Source of the DNA: Ancylobacter sp. SL191
Lineage (GTDB): Bacteria > Pseudomonadota > Alphaproteobacteria > Rhizobiales > Xanthobacteraceae
NCBI RefSeq assembly: GCF_026625645.1
Contig: NZ_CP113056.1
Location: 3,075,001-3,139,000, forward strand
Direction: 5' to 3'
DNA: 64,000 nucleotides
Below the pieces are notes generated by a model. It was not told the DNA's origin. It ran no database searches and saw only the letters and a list, made by a program, of their open reading frames with translations. Below, one piece after another: positions 49,177 to 57,948 of the stretch. Position 1 is the stretch's first letter. Each line of letters starts with the position of its first letter. Both the position numbers and the translations under genes were made by a program.

Positions 49177-49452
49177 ATGGGCGTCGGCACCTACATCGCC
49201 ATCTATTTCATCGTCTGGTGGACGGTGATCTTCGCCGTGCTGCCCTGGGGCGTGCGCTCGCAGCATGAGGATGGCGCGCAGGAGGACGGCACCGAGCCCG
49301 GCGCGCCGCAGCGCCCGCTGCTGATCCCGAAGATGCTGGTGACCACCGTGGTCGCGGGGGTGATCGTCGGGCTGTTCGCCTGGTCGGTGGAGACCGGCCG
49401 GCTCACGCTCGACATGTTTCCCATGCCGGTGAAGATGTACAAGATCGACTGA
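49177..49452 (+). CDS. DUF1467 family membrane protein
   Basis: The 91-residue protein has two helices (TYIAIYFIVWWTVIFAVLPWGV and LVTTVVAGVIVGLFAW) and the conserved RSQHEDGAQEDGTEPGAPQRP-like loop that typifies DUF1467. The function is unknown. As far as I recall the gene is characteristic of alphaproteobacteria and is commonly found after mce and before proS, as here. It ends the transcription unit that runs from nuo or birA, since a strong terminator follows. Confidence 0.88.
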   Translation: MGVGTYIAIYFIVWWTVIFAVLPWGVRSQHEDGAQEDGTEPGAPQRPLLIPKMLVTTVVAGVIVGLFAWSVETGRLTLDMFPMPVKMYKID

Positions 49453-49500
49453 CCGTGAGCCGGGGCGCTCGCGCCGTTACGGCGCGGCGTTGCTCCGGGC

Positions 49501-49538
49501 AAAAAAAGAGGCGGGACAATGCTGTCCCGCCCTTTTTT
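49501..49538. terminator. strong intrinsic terminator after DUF1467
   Basis: GCGGGACA (49511-49518) pairs with TGTCCCGC (49523-49530) around ATGC, followed by CC and six T residues. A run of seven A residues precedes the stem, so it could also work on the opposite strand. It ends the long birA-rnj-mce transcript before proS. Confidence 0.92.
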
Positions 49539-49918
49539 CAACTGGCCGCCCGCACCCGATTCCGTGTCGTTTCGACATCTGCCGGGGGGCTTTCTTTGCC
49601 GTCATTCCTCCCGAGACCTGGACCGGCATCGCGCTTAACAGCGGCGACTGGCGGACCTCTTTCTAGAGGCCGGCACCATAGATCAACAAAGCATGACTTG
49701 TCATCCCTGCGTCGCAATAGAACTATGGTGCGACGCAATAGGAAACGTTGCCAATACTTGAAAACCGTCATTTCCCTCGCCTGGGCGCTGCATTCGCGCC
49801 GTCGCGCACGGGCCGGGCGGGGCGCCTCCACGCGCGAGGGCTTGTATTTTGCTGACCGATCCGGTTTCTCTCCGCCATTATTGATGGGCCCGACCCCGGC
49901 CGAATCGTGAGTTTGCCG
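49539..49918. other. intergenic region upstream of proS
   Basis: These 380 bases contain no gene I can support. An open frame crosses them but runs through the terminator and encodes low-complexity Arg-rich sequence. The region is more AT-rich than its neighbours at about 49660-49790. It contains a pair of phased TGCGNCGCA palindromes at 49708-49737, and probably the proS promoter. A TTGTCA at 49698-49703 could be a -35 element, but no good -10 is spaced correctly. Confidence 0.6.
49708..49737. promoter_or_regulatory. two phased TGCGNCGCA palindromes (candidate operator)
   Basis: TGCGTCGCA (49708-49716) and TGCGACGCA (49729-49737) are each near-palindromic and are perfect reverse complements of each other. 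Their centres are 21 bases apart, two helical turns. The spacing and symmetry are typical of a dimeric repressor binding cooperatively, though an RNA hairpin is also possible. The site lies about 180 bases upstream of proS. Confidence 0.55.
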
Positions 49919-51241
49919 ATGCGCCTCTCCCGCTACTTCCTTCCCATCCTCCGCGAAGTGCCGAAGGAAGCGGAAATCGTCTCGCACCGCCTCATGCTGC
50001 GCGCCGGCATGATCCGGCAGGAGAGCGCCGGCATCTATGCCTGGCTGCCGCTCGGCAAGCGCGTGCTCGACAAGATCTGCAACGTGGTCCGCGAGGAGCA
50101 GAACCGCGCCGGCGCCATCGAGATCATGATGCCGACCATCCAGTCGGCCGATCTCTGGCGCGAGAGCGGGCGCTATGACGACTACGGCAAGGAGATGCTG
50201 CGCATCAAGGATCGGCACGAGCGCGAGATGCTCTACGGGCCGACCAATGAGGAGATGCTCACCGAGATCGTCCGCGCCTATGTGAAGTCCTACAAGGACT
50301 TGCCGCTGAACCTCTACCACATCCAGTGGAAGTTCCGCGACGAGGTGCGCCCGCGCTTCGGCGTCATGCGCTCGCGCGAATTCCTGATGAAGGACGCCTA
50401 CTCGATCGACCTCGATTTCGAGAGCGCGGTGACGTCCTATAACCGCATGTTCGTCGCCTATCTGCGCACCTTCGCGCGGCTCGGCCTCAAGGCGATCCCG
50501 ATGGTCGCCGACACCGGCCCGATCGGCGGCAATCACAGCCACGAATTCATCATCCTCGCCTCCACCGGCGAGAGCCAGGTGTTCTGCCATTCCGACTTCC
50601 TGGAGATGGACACCCCCGGTTCCGACGTCGATTTCGACGACCCGGCCGCGCTTCAGGACATCGTGAACCGCTGGACCAGCCTTTATGCGGCCACGGAAGA
50701 GAAGCATGAGGAAGCAGCGTTCGCTGCGATTCCCGATGGCCAGCGCCTGTCTGCCCGAGGCATCGAAGTGGGCCACATCTTCTATTTCGGCACGAAGTAC
50801 TCGGAGCCGATGGGCGCCAAGGTCACCGGCCCCGATGGCGTGGAGCGGCCCGTGCATATGGGCTCCTACGGCATTGGCCCCTCGCGTCTCGCCGCGGCCA
50901 TCATCGAAGCCTCGCATGACGAGAACGGCATCATCTGGCCGGAGGCCATCGCGCCGTTCCGCGTCGGGCTGCTGAACCTCAAGGCGGGCGACGCGGCGAC
51001 CGATTCCGCCTGCGACGCCATCTATGCCGAGCTGACCGCCCGCAATGTCGACGTGCTCTACGACGACACCGACGAGCGCCCCGGCTCCAAATTCGCCACC
51101 GCCGACCTGATCGGCCTGCCCTGGCAGATCATCGTCGGGCCCAAGGGCCTTGCCGCCGGCACGGTGGAACTCAAGCGCCGCGCCGATGGCTCGCGCGAGA
51201 CGCTCTCCGTCTCGGCGGCGCTGCAACGGATCCTCGGATGA
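49919..51241 (+). CDS. proS: prolyl-tRNA synthetase (short alphaproteobacterial form)
   Basis: The 440-residue class II synthetase charges tRNA-Pro. Motif 1 lies near [20 protein letters not shown], motif 2 at [24 protein letters not shown] and motif 3 at [16 protein letters not shown]. The roughly 180-residue editing insertion of most bacterial ProRS proteins is missing, as is usual in alphaproteobacteria. The start at 49919 ([11 protein letters not shown]) is the family-typical one; a GTG four codons upstream is possible. The stop overlaps lolC by four bases (ATGA). Confidence 0.96.
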   Translation: MRLSRYFLPILREVPKEAEIVSHRLMLRAGMIRQESAGIYAWLPLGKRVLDKICNVVREEQNRAGAIEIMMPTIQSADLWRESGRYDDYGKEMLRIKDRHEREMLYGPTNEEMLTEIVRAYVKSYKDLPLNLYHIQWKFRDEVRPRFGVMRSREFLMKDAYSIDLDFESAVTSYNRMFVAYLRTFARLGLKAIPMVADTGPIGGNHSHEFIILASTGESQVFCHSDFLEMDTPGSDVDFDDPAALQDIVNRWTSLYAATEEKHEEAAFAAIPDGQRLSARGIEVGHIFYFGTKYSEPMGAKVTGPDGVERPVHMGSYGIGPSRLAAAIIEASHDENGIIWPEAIAPFRVGLLNLKAGDAATDSACDAIYAELTARNVDVLYDDTDERPGSKFATADLIGLPWQIIVGPKGLAAGTVELKRRADGSRETLSVSAALQRILG

Positions 51242-52626
51242 ATCTGATCCGGCGGGCCAAGAGCGCCACGACCAGCGCCACGAGCGTCACCGGCGGCAGC
51301 GCCGGTAAGGCCAAGGCGAAGGCCGCGCCGGCCAAGGCGGCCCCGGCCACCGAGGCGGGCGGGGAGCCGACGGGCACGCGCCCGTTCAGCGCCTTCGAGT
51401 GGATGCTGTCGCTGCGCTATCTGCGGGCGCGCCGCAAGGAAGGCTTCATCTCGGTCATCGCCGGCTTCTCCTTCCTCGGCATCATGCTGGGCGTGGCGAC
51501 GCTCATCATCGTCATGGCGGTGATGAACGGCTTCCGCACCGAGCTGCTGTCGAAGATTCTCGGCCTCAACGGCCATCTGCTGGTGCAGCCGCTGGACAGC
51601 CCGCTCACCGATTACGACGCCGTCGCCAAGCGCATCGCCGGCGTTCCCGGCATCACGCTCGCCGTGCCGCTGGTGGAAGGGCAGGCGCTCGCCTCCTCGG
51701 CCTTCAACGCCGGCGGCGTGCTGGTGCGCGGCGTCTCCGAGGAGAATCTGCGCAAGCTCCCGGCAATCGGCGCCAACATCAAGCAGGGCACGCTGGAGGG
51801 CTTCGACGCGGGCTCCGGTATCGCCATCGGCAAGCGCCTCGCCGACCAGCTCTCGCTGCAGGCGGGCGACAATCTCACCCTCGTCGCCCCGCGCGGCGCG
51901 GTGACGCCGATGGGCACGACGCCGCGCATCAAGGTCTACAAGATCGCGGCGGTGTTCGAGATCGGCATGTCGGAATATGACAGCGCCTTCGTCTTCATGC
52001 CGCTGCCCGAGAGTCAGGCCTATTTCAACAAGAATGGCGACGTGACGGCGATCGAGGTCTACACCGACAACCCCGACAACATGGACCATTTCCGCGCCGC
52101 CGTTCACGCGGCGGCCGAGCGGCCGATCTATATCGTCGACTGGCGCCAGCGAAACGCCACCTTCTTCAACGCGCTGCAGGTCGAGCGTAATGTGATGTTC
52201 CTCATCCTCACGCTGATCGTGGTGGTGGCGGCCTTCAACATCATTTCCGGCCTCAACATGCTGGTGAAGGACAAGGGGCGCGACATCGGCATCCTGCGCA
52301 CCATGGGTGCGACGCGCGGCGCCATCATGCGCATCTTCCTCGTCACCGGCGCCGCCATCGGCGTCGTCGGCACGCTGGCCGGCTTCGCGCTCGGCCTCGT
52401 CGTGTGCCTCAATGTCGAGGAGATCCGCCAGTTCATCTCCTGGCTGACGGCGACCGAGCTGTTCTCGCCGGAGCTGTATTATCTCAGCCGCCTGCCGGCC
52501 GAGATGAATGTCGGCGAGACCGCCACCGTGGTCATCATGGCGCTCATCCTCTCCTTCCTCGCTCCGCTCTACCCGTCCTGGCGCGCCGCGCGCCTCGATC
52601 CGGTGGAAGCGCTGCGCTACGAGTAG
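51238..52626 (+). CDS. lolC: lipoprotein-releasing ABC transporter permease (LolC/LolE family)
   Basis: The 462-residue inner-membrane permease has four helices: one after [33 protein letters not shown] and three in the C-terminal FtsX-like domain ([39 protein letters not shown] onward). It works with LolD to release lipoproteins to LolA. A single permease probably forms a homodimer, as in LolF-type systems. About 45 Ala/Lys/Thr-rich residues precede the family core. The ATGA overlap with proS still favours this start. Confidence 0.93.
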   Translation: MNLIRRAKSATTSATSVTGGSAGKAKAKAAPAKAAPATEAGGEPTGTRPFSAFEWMLSLRYLRARRKEGFISVIAGFSFLGIMLGVATLIIVMAVMNGFRTELLSKILGLNGHLLVQPLDSPLTDYDAVAKRIAGVPGITLAVPLVEGQALASSAFNAGGVLVRGVSEENLRKLPAIGANIKQGTLEGFDAGSGIAIGKRLADQLSLQAGDNLTLVAPRGAVTPMGTTPRIKVYKIAAVFEIGMSEYDSAFVFMPLPESQAYFNKNGDVTAIEVYTDNPDNMDHFRAAVHAAAERPIYIVDWRQRNATFFNALQVERNVMFLILTLIVVVAAFNIISGLNMLVKDKGRDIGILRTMGATRGAIMRIFLVTGAAIGVVGTLAGFALGLVVCLNVEEIRQFISWLTATELFSPELYYLSRLPAEMNVGETATVVIMALILSFLAPLYPSWRAARLDPVEALRYE

Positions 52627-52634
52627 GGGGCAGC

Positions 52635-53327
52635 ATGTCCGGTCCCATGGAAGCGGCCCTGCGCCTCGACAACGTCCAGCAGTCCTACACCCAGGGCGAG
52701 GGGAAGCTGGAGATCCTGCGCGGCGCCGACTTCACCGTCATGCCCGGCCAGTCGGTCGCGCTGGTCGCGCCCTCCGGCACGGGCAAGTCGACCCTGCTGC
52801 ACATTTCCGGCCTGCTGGAGCATCAGGACGCCGGCGAGGTCTATATCGGCGGCGTGGCGACCGGCGGCATGGCGGATGCCGCCCGCACGCAGATCCGCCG
52901 CACCGATATCGGCTTCGTCTACCAGTTCCACCATCTCCTGCCGGAGTTCTCGGCGCAGGAGAATGTGATGCTGCCGCAGATGATCCGCGGCCTCGGCAAG
53001 AAGGAAGCCGCGCGCCGGGCGCAGGAGCTGCTGGGCTATCTCGGCCTGTCCAAGCGCCTGCATCACCGCCCGGCCGAACTGTCGGGCGGCGAGCAGCAGC
53101 GCGTCGCCATCGCCCGCGCCGTCGCCAACGCGCCGCGCCTGCTGCTGGCGGACGAGCCCACCGGCAATCTCGACCCGCACACCGCCGACCATGTGTTCCA
53201 CGCGCTGTCCCAGCTCGTGGAGGCGACCGGCCTCGCGGCGCTGATCGCCACGCATAATCTGGAGCTGGCGAGCCGTATGCACCGGCGCGTGACGCTGCAG
53301 GACGGCAAGGTGGTCGAACTCGGCTGA
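52635..53327 (+). CDS. lolD: lipoprotein-releasing ABC transporter ATPase
   Basis: The 230-residue ATPase powers lipoprotein extraction by LolC. Walker A is APSGTGKS at 45-52. The Q-loop region reads [22 protein letters not shown], the signature LSGGEQQR and Walker [13 protein letters not shown]. The LLPEF/ENV segment is the classic LolD coupling motif. The start at 52635 leaves eight bases after lolC. It closes the proS-lolCD operon. Confidence 0.95.
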   Translation: MSGPMEAALRLDNVQQSYTQGEGKLEILRGADFTVMPGQSVALVAPSGTGKSTLLHISGLLEHQDAGEVYIGGVATGGMADAARTQIRRTDIGFVYQFHHLLPEFSAQENVMLPQMIRGLGKKEAARRAQELLGYLGLSKRLHHRPAELSGGEQQRVAIARAVANAPRLLLADEPTGNLDPHTADHVFHALSQLVEATGLAALIATHNLELASRMHRRVTLQDGKVVELG

Positions 53328-53446
53328 ACGGCGGGGAGGGGCCTCGTGCCGGCCCCCGCCTTATCCCTGCCGCCCCCGCAAACTTCCCGATTTGCCGCAA
53401 CCGACGCGCGCCCTAGCATCGGGCGTTCCCTCACGAGTCGGGCCCG

Positions 53447-53899
53447 ATGCCGAATCTGATCGCCGATCTCGACCACATGTCGCTGCTCGCCCTCGGCGTC
53501 GCGGCCGCGCTCGCGCTCATCGTCCTGCTGCGCTGGGCGGGCGAACGTGTGGTCGCCCCGCAGGCGGCCGCGATGCTGGCGGGCGATGGCGGCTATGATT
53601 ACGCGGTCGCCGGCAGCGACGAGCACCAGCCGGTGCTCGGCCGCATCGCCGGGCGACCGGGGCGCGAGGGCCATGACTGCACCGCCGAGCTGGTGCCGGA
53701 TGTTGCTCGTACCGGTCACCTGCGCGGCATCTGGGTTCTCGTCGACGGCGCCCGCGTCGGACATATCAAGCCGGGCGAGATGGCCGCGTTCCACGCGGTG
53801 ATGGACGGGCGTCCGGCCCGCTGCGAGGCGATCATCGTCAGCGAGAGTGGTTTTCTCGGCGTGCGGCTCGACACCGTCTGGCCGCCGCGCCTCGACTGA
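53447..53899 (+). CDS. membrane-anchored protein with a HIRAN-like domain
   Basis: The 150-residue protein has an N-terminal helix (about 12-30, LLALGVAAALALIVLLRWAG). The C-terminal part (about 50-150) contains YAVAGSDEHQPVLGRIAG, CTAELVPDV, GIWVLVDGARVGHIKPGEM and a final beta segment, GFLGVRLDTVW. This pattern of strands with VDGxxVGHI resembles HIRAN domains, which bind DNA ends or stalled forks in eukaryotes and also occur in bacterial proteins of unknown role. The similarity was judged by eye. Its position before an SOS-controlled microprotein and dnaE may be coincidental. Confidence 0.65.
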   Translation: MPNLIADLDHMSLLALGVAAALALIVLLRWAGERVVAPQAAAMLAGDGGYDYAVAGSDEHQPVLGRIAGRPGREGHDCTAELVPDVARTGHLRGIWVLVDGARVGHIKPGEMAAFHAVMDGRPARCEAIIVSESGFLGVRLDTVWPPRLD

Positions 53900-53998
53900 G
53901 CGGCCCAGCTTTTTCTCCCAATGACGCTAAGCCACGGCGCGGGCGATGATTCTCCCATGCCGCGTTTTATCCGTTACCGGGCTGTTAACCAGGTGCTG

Positions 53999-54013
53999 GA
54001 ACGAACGAAGAAC
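53999..54013 (-). promoter_or_regulatory. LexA (SOS) box 1
   Basis: GAAC (53999-54002), seven bases and GAAC (54010-54013) give a perfect GAAC-N7-GAAC. This is the reverse complement of the alphaproteobacterial LexA consensus GTTC-N7-GTTC. The spacer itself contains another GAAC. It lies 60 bases before the microprotein start. Confidence 0.65.
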
Positions 54014-54044
54014 ATGGATTGATTCTGGGGATTGTGGGGTGCAT

Positions 54045-54059
54045 GTTCTCATTATGTTC
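54045..54059 (+). promoter_or_regulatory. LexA (SOS) box 2
   Basis: GTTC (54045-54048), seven AT-rich bases (TCATTAT) and GTTC (54056-54059) make a perfect GTTC-N7-GTTC, followed by TC. This is a canonical alphaproteobacterial LexA operator. It lies 14 bases upstream of a 32-codon gene with an AGGAGGT ribosome site, so LexA bound here would block its promoter or early transcription. Repression is expected until DNA damage activates RecA. Confidence 0.88.
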
Positions 54060-54073
54060 TCTAGGAGGTCGAC

Positions 54074-54172
54074 ATGATCCGCATCCTTCTCCAGGAAGTC
54101 GCCGCTCTCGCCTCGGTTGGTCTGTTCGTCGCCATGGTCGGCGTCTGGGCCGGGGTGTTCACCGGCGTCTGA
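54074..54172 (+). CDS. SOS-controlled 32-residue membrane microprotein, SidA-like candidate
   Basis: An ATG at 54074 preceded by AGGAGG (54063-54068, five-base spacing) opens 32 codons ending in TGA at 54170-54172. The product begins MIRILLQEVAALASVG and continues as one hydrophobic helix (LFVAMVGVWAGVF). This makes it a single-pass inner-membrane peptide with a short basic/acidic N-terminus. A perfect LexA box lies immediately upstream. In Caulobacter the SOS-induced division inhibitor SidA is a 29-residue inner-membrane protein acting on FtsW/FtsN. Size, topology and control match, and dnaE lies downstream. Sequence homology to SidA was not checked, so the function is inferred. Confidence 0.78.
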   Translation: MIRILLQEVAALASVGLFVAMVGVWAGVFTGV

Positions 54173-54190
54173 GCCCATCCGGGCCCGATG

Positions 54191-54209
54191 CAGGCCCCGT
54201 TCGGGCCTG
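54191..54209 (+). terminator. hairpin between the microprotein gene and dnaE
   Basis: CAGGCCC (54191-54197) pairs with GGGCCTG (54203-54209) around CGTTC, 18 bases after the microprotein stop. There is no T tract, so termination would be inefficient and dnaE could be partly read from the SOS promoter. It may instead protect the 3' end of the short mRNA. Confidence 0.4.
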
Positions 54210-54301
54210 AGGACAGCGGGGAGCATCACCCCCGCAGGGTGGACGCGGCCGGGGGCTGCGCCCACCATAAAGGGAGCTACCGCGAATCGCAGGAGACCCA
54301 C

Positions 54302-57300
54302 ATGAGCGAAGCCACGACCGATGTCGGATTCGTGCATCTGCATGTGCACTCCTCCTTTTCGCTGCTGGAAGGCGCGCTGAGCGTCGCCAAGCTCGCGGAC
54401 CTCGCCAAGAAGGACCGCCAGCCCGCCATCGCGCTGACCGACACCGGCAATCTTTTCGGCGCGCTGGAATTCTCCGAGAAGATGGCCGGCTCGGGCATCC
54501 AGCCCATCGTCGGCTGCACGCTCGCCATCGACATGCCCGGCCCGGCCCCGCGCGGCCCGCTGGCGGCGGAGCGCCCGCGTATCGTCCTGCTCGCCGCTTC
54601 GGAGGCGGGCTGGAGCAACCTGATGGAGCTGGTATCCCGCTCCTATCTGGAGACCGCCTCGGACGGCGCGCCGCACATCAAGCTGGGCTGGCTGGACACC
54701 ACACACACTGGCCTGATTGCACTGACTGGCGGTCCCACTGGCCCCATCGACCACGCCCTTGCGGCCGGTAGCCCGGACCTCGCCGAGCAGCGCCTAGTGG
54801 CGTTGCGGGAGGTATTTGGTGACCGCCTTTATGTCGAACTCCAGCGCCACGGCATTGCCGAGGAGCGCCGCGTCGAGACCGGGCTGATCGATCTCGCCTA
54901 CCGTCTCGACCTGCCGCTGGTCGCCACCAACGAGCCTTTCTTCGCCGCGCAGGACGATTACGAGGCGCATGACGCGCTGATCTGCATCGCGGAAGGCCGC
55001 CTTGTCGCCGAGGGCGACCGGCGCCAACTCACCCCCGAGCACCGCTTCCGCACCCGCGCGGAGATGATGACGCTCTTCGCTGATCTGCCGGAAGCCCTTG
55101 CCAACACGGTGGAAATCGCCCAGCGATGTTCCTACCGCCCGCGCACCGTGAAGCCCATCCTGCCGCGCTTCACCATGGATCGCGACGAGGCGGAAGAGCT
55201 GCGCCTGCAGGCCGAGGAGGGGTTGCGCCAGCGTCTCGCGGTCCACGGGCCGGCGCCGGGGCTGACGGTGAAGGACTATGAGGACCGCCTCGCCTTCGAG
55301 CTGTCCATCATCGAAAAGATGAAGTTTCCCGGCTACTTCCTGATCGTGTCGGACTTCATCAAATGGGCGAAGGCGCAGGGCATTCCCGTCGGCCCGGGCC
55401 GTGGTTCGGGCGCCGGCTCGCTGGTCGCCTATTCGCTGACGATCACCGACCTCGACCCGCTCCGCTTCGGCCTGCTGTTCGAGCGCTTCCTGAACCCCGA
55501 GCGTGTGTCGATGCCCGACTTCGACATCGACTTCTGTCAGGAAAGGCGTGACGAGGTCATAAGGTACGTCCAGCAGCGCTATGGCCGCGACCAGGTCGCG
55601 CAGATCATCACCTTTGGTACGCTGCAGGCCCGTGGTGTGCTTCGCGACGTCGGCCGGGTGCTGGAAATGCCCTATGGCCAGGTCGACAAGCTCTGCAAGC
55701 TGGTGCCGCAAAACCCCGCCAATCCAGTCACGCTGAAGCAGGCGATCACGGACGAAGCGCGGCTTCAGGCGGAGGCCGACGCCAACCCGGTGGTGAAGCG
55801 GGCCTTCGATATCGCCACGCGCCTCGAAGGGCTCAACCGCCACGCCTCGACCCACGCTGCCGGTATCGTCATCGGCGACCGGCCGCTGGCGCAGCTGGTG
55901 CCATTGTACCGAGATCCCCGCTCGGACATGCCGGTCACCCAGTACAATATGAAATGGGTGGAGCAGGCCGGGCTGGTGAAGTTCGACTTCCTCGGCCTGA
56001 AGACGCTGACCGTGCTGCAGACCGCCGTCCGGCTGGTTGCGCAACGCGGAATCCAGCTCGACCTGTCGACCATTCCGCTCGACGACCCAAAGAGTTACGC
56101 CATGCTCACGCGCGGCGAGACCGTGGGTGTGTTCCAGGTGGAAAGCGCCGGCATGCGGCGCGCGCTGGTCGACATGAAGCCGGACCGGCTCGAGGACATC
56201 ATCGCGCTGGTGGCACTGTACCGTCCCGGTCCCATGGCCAACATCCCGGTCTATTGCGCCGTCAAGAACGGCCAGGAGCAGGCCGCCTATGCCCATCCCG
56301 CTCTCGAGGCGAGCCTGAAGGAGACCTACGGCGTCATCATCTACCAGGAACAGGTGATGCAGATCGCCCAGACGCTGTCGGGCTACTCGCTCGGCGAAGC
56401 CGATCTGCTGCGCCGCGCCATGGGTAAGAAGATCCGCGCGGAGATGGACAAGCAGCGCGAGCGCTTCGTCGATGGCGCGGTGGAGCGCGGCGTGCCCAAG
56501 GGCAAGGCCTCGGAAATTTTTGATCTGCTGGCGAAATTCGCCGACTACGGCTTCAATAAGAGCCACGCGGCGGCCTATGCGCTGGTCGCCTACCAGACCG
56601 CCTATATGAAGGCGAACTACGCCACCGAATTCCTCGCCGCCTCGATGACGCTCGATATGGGCAACACCGACAAGCTTGCTGAATTCCGCCAGGAGGCGCA
56701 GCGCCTTGGCATCGAGGTGGTGCCGCCCTCGGTGAACCATTCCGGCCGCGAATTCGCGGTGAAGGACGGCAAGATCCTCTACGCGCTCGCCGCCATCAAG
56801 GGCGTGGGTGTCCATGCCGTCGATGCCATCGTCGATGCGCGCGGCGACCGGCCGTTCACCGGCCTGTCGGACTTCGCTGCCCGCATCAATGCCAAGGCGC
56901 TGAACAAGCGCACCATGGAAAGCCTTGTGAATGCAGGGGCTTTCGACGCGCTGGAAAAGAACCGCGCCCGCGTCGCTGCTGCCATCGACCCCGTGCTGGC
57001 CCATGCCGCCTCGGTCGGCGCGGAAGTGGCGTCCGGCCAGGGGAACATGTTTGGCGGGCCGGCGCAGGCGACCGAACTGCCCATTCCGAATGTCGCGCCC
57101 TGGCTGCCGGCGGAGCGGCTGCAGAACGAATACCAGGCCATCGGCTTCTTCCTCACCGGCCATCCGCTGGATGATTACGCCAAGGCGTTGGAGAAACTGC
57201 GCGTGCAGCGCTGGCTCGATTTCCAGCGTTCCGTCCGGGCCGGGCACGGCTTCGGGCGTCTCGCGGCAACGGTGGTGAGCCGGCAGGAGCGCCGCACCAA

Positions 57301-57745
57301 GAGCGGCAGCAAGATGGGCATTGTCGGTCTGTCCGACCCCTCCGGCCAGTTCGAGGCGGTGCTGTTCTCCGAGGCGCTGAACCAGTTCCGCGAATTGCTG
57401 GAACCGGGAAGGGCGCTGCTGTTGCAGGTTTCCGCCGAGTTGCAGGGCGAGGATGTGCGTGCGCGCATCCAGAATGCCGAGCCCTTGGACGCGGCGACGG
57501 CGCGGATGCAGAAGAGCATGCGGATCTTCCTGCGCTCGCCCGAGCCGCTGGAGAGCGTCGCCTCGCGTCTCAACGCGCTGGCGGGCAATGGGCGGGGCGA
57601 TGGCGAGGTGGCGCTCGTGCTGCTACTGGGCGAGCGGGGCGCCACTGAGGTCGAGGTGAAGCTACCTGGCCGTTTCAACCTCTCGCCGCAGATCGCTGGT
57701 GCGCTGAAGGCGGTGCCTGGCGTGGTTGACGTGGAGGCCGCCTGA
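54302..57745 (+). CDS. dnaE: DNA polymerase III subunit alpha
   Basis: The 1147-residue replicative polymerase has an N-terminal PHP domain with H12, H14 and H16 in FVHLHVHSS. The polymerase core carries the catalytic aspartates D406 and D408 in MPDFDID, preceded by GPGRGSGAGSLVAYSL. A helix-hairpin-helix region follows (ALAAIKGVGVHAVDAIVDAR), and a C-terminal OB fold. Length and PHP type identify it as DnaE1, not the error-prone DnaE2/ImuC. The start at 54302 has AGGAG seven bases upstream. Tandem LexA boxes lie about 250-300 bases upstream. Confidence 0.97.
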   Translation: MSEATTDVGFVHLHVHSSFSLLEGALSVAKLADLAKKDRQPAIALTDTGNLFGALEFSEKMAGSGIQPIVGCTLAIDMPGPAPRGPLAAERPRIVLLAASEAGWSNLMELVSRSYLETASDGAPHIKLGWLDTTHTGLIALTGGPTGPIDHALAAGSPDLAEQRLVALREVFGDRLYVELQRHGIAEERRVETGLIDLAYRLDLPLVATNEPFFAAQDDYEAHDALICIAEGRLVAEGDRRQLTPEHRFRTRAEMMTLFADLPEALANTVEIAQRCSYRPRTVKPILPRFTMDRDEAEELRLQAEEGLRQRLAVHGPAPGLTVKDYEDRLAFELSIIEKMKFPGYFLIVSDFIKWAKAQGIPVGPGRGSGAGSLVAYSLTITDLDPLRFGLLFERFLNPERVSMPDFDIDFCQERRDEVIRYVQQRYGRDQVAQIITFGTLQARGVLRDVGRVLEMPYGQVDKLCKLVPQNPANPVTLKQAITDEARLQAEADANPVVKRAFDIATRLEGLNRHASTHAAGIVIGDRPLAQLVPLYRDPRSDMPVTQYNMKWVEQAGLVKFDFLGLKTLTVLQTAVRLVAQRGIQLDLSTIPLDDPKSYAMLTRGETVGVFQVESAGMRRALVDMKPDRLEDIIALVALYRPGPMANIPVYCAVKNGQEQAAYAHPALEASLKETYGVIIYQEQVMQIAQTLSGYSLGEADLLRRAMGKKIRAEMDKQRERFVDGAVERGVPKGKASEIFDLLAKFADYGFNKSHAAAYALVAYQTAYMKANYATEFLAASMTLDMGNTDKLAEFRQEAQRLGIEVVPPSVNHSGREFAVKDGKILYALAAIKGVGVHAVDAIVDARGDRPFTGLSDFAARINAKALNKRTMESLVNAGAFDALEKNRARVAAAIDPVLAHAASVGAEVASGQGNMFGGPAQATELPIPNVAPWLPAERLQNEYQAIGFFLTGHPLDDYAKALEKLRVQRWLDFQRSVRAGHGFGRLAATVVSRQERRTKSGSKMGIVGLSDPSGQFEAVLFSEALNQFRELLEPGRALLLQVSAELQGEDVRARIQNAEPLDAATARMQKSMRIFLRSPEPLESVASRLNALAGNGRGDGEVALVLLLGERGATEVEVKLPGRFNLSPQIAGALKAVPGVVDVEAA

Positions 57746-57776
57746 GCCTCGACAGGGAGTGCTGACCGGGCGGAGC

Positions 57777-57805
57777 TTGCGCCGGAGGGCGCTTTGGCGT
57801 ATAGG
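57777..57805 (+). promoter_or_regulatory. sigma70-type promoter for rpsB-tsf
   Basis: TTGCGC (57777-57782), a 17-base spacer and TATAGG (57800-57805) match the alphaproteobacterial housekeeping promoter well. The inferred start near 57812 gives a leader of roughly 135 bases before rpsB, long enough for autogenous control by S2. Confidence 0.6.
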
Positions 57806-57948
57806 CCGCGCCATTCCGCACGCGGGCATCGCGACCGGGCTCCCTTTCCTATTTCTGTAGGAACAGGTTGAACCGGACGCTCCGGTGCCGTCGCCGAATG
57901 GTTCGGCGCGGCCACGCCCGCGGAGGCTCAACCGGACGAGAAAAGACG

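Noticed and set aside
49455..49910. A 151-codon plus-strand frame between DUF1467 and proS
   Set aside because: It reads through a strong terminator, is Arg-rich and low-complexity, and has no family similarity.
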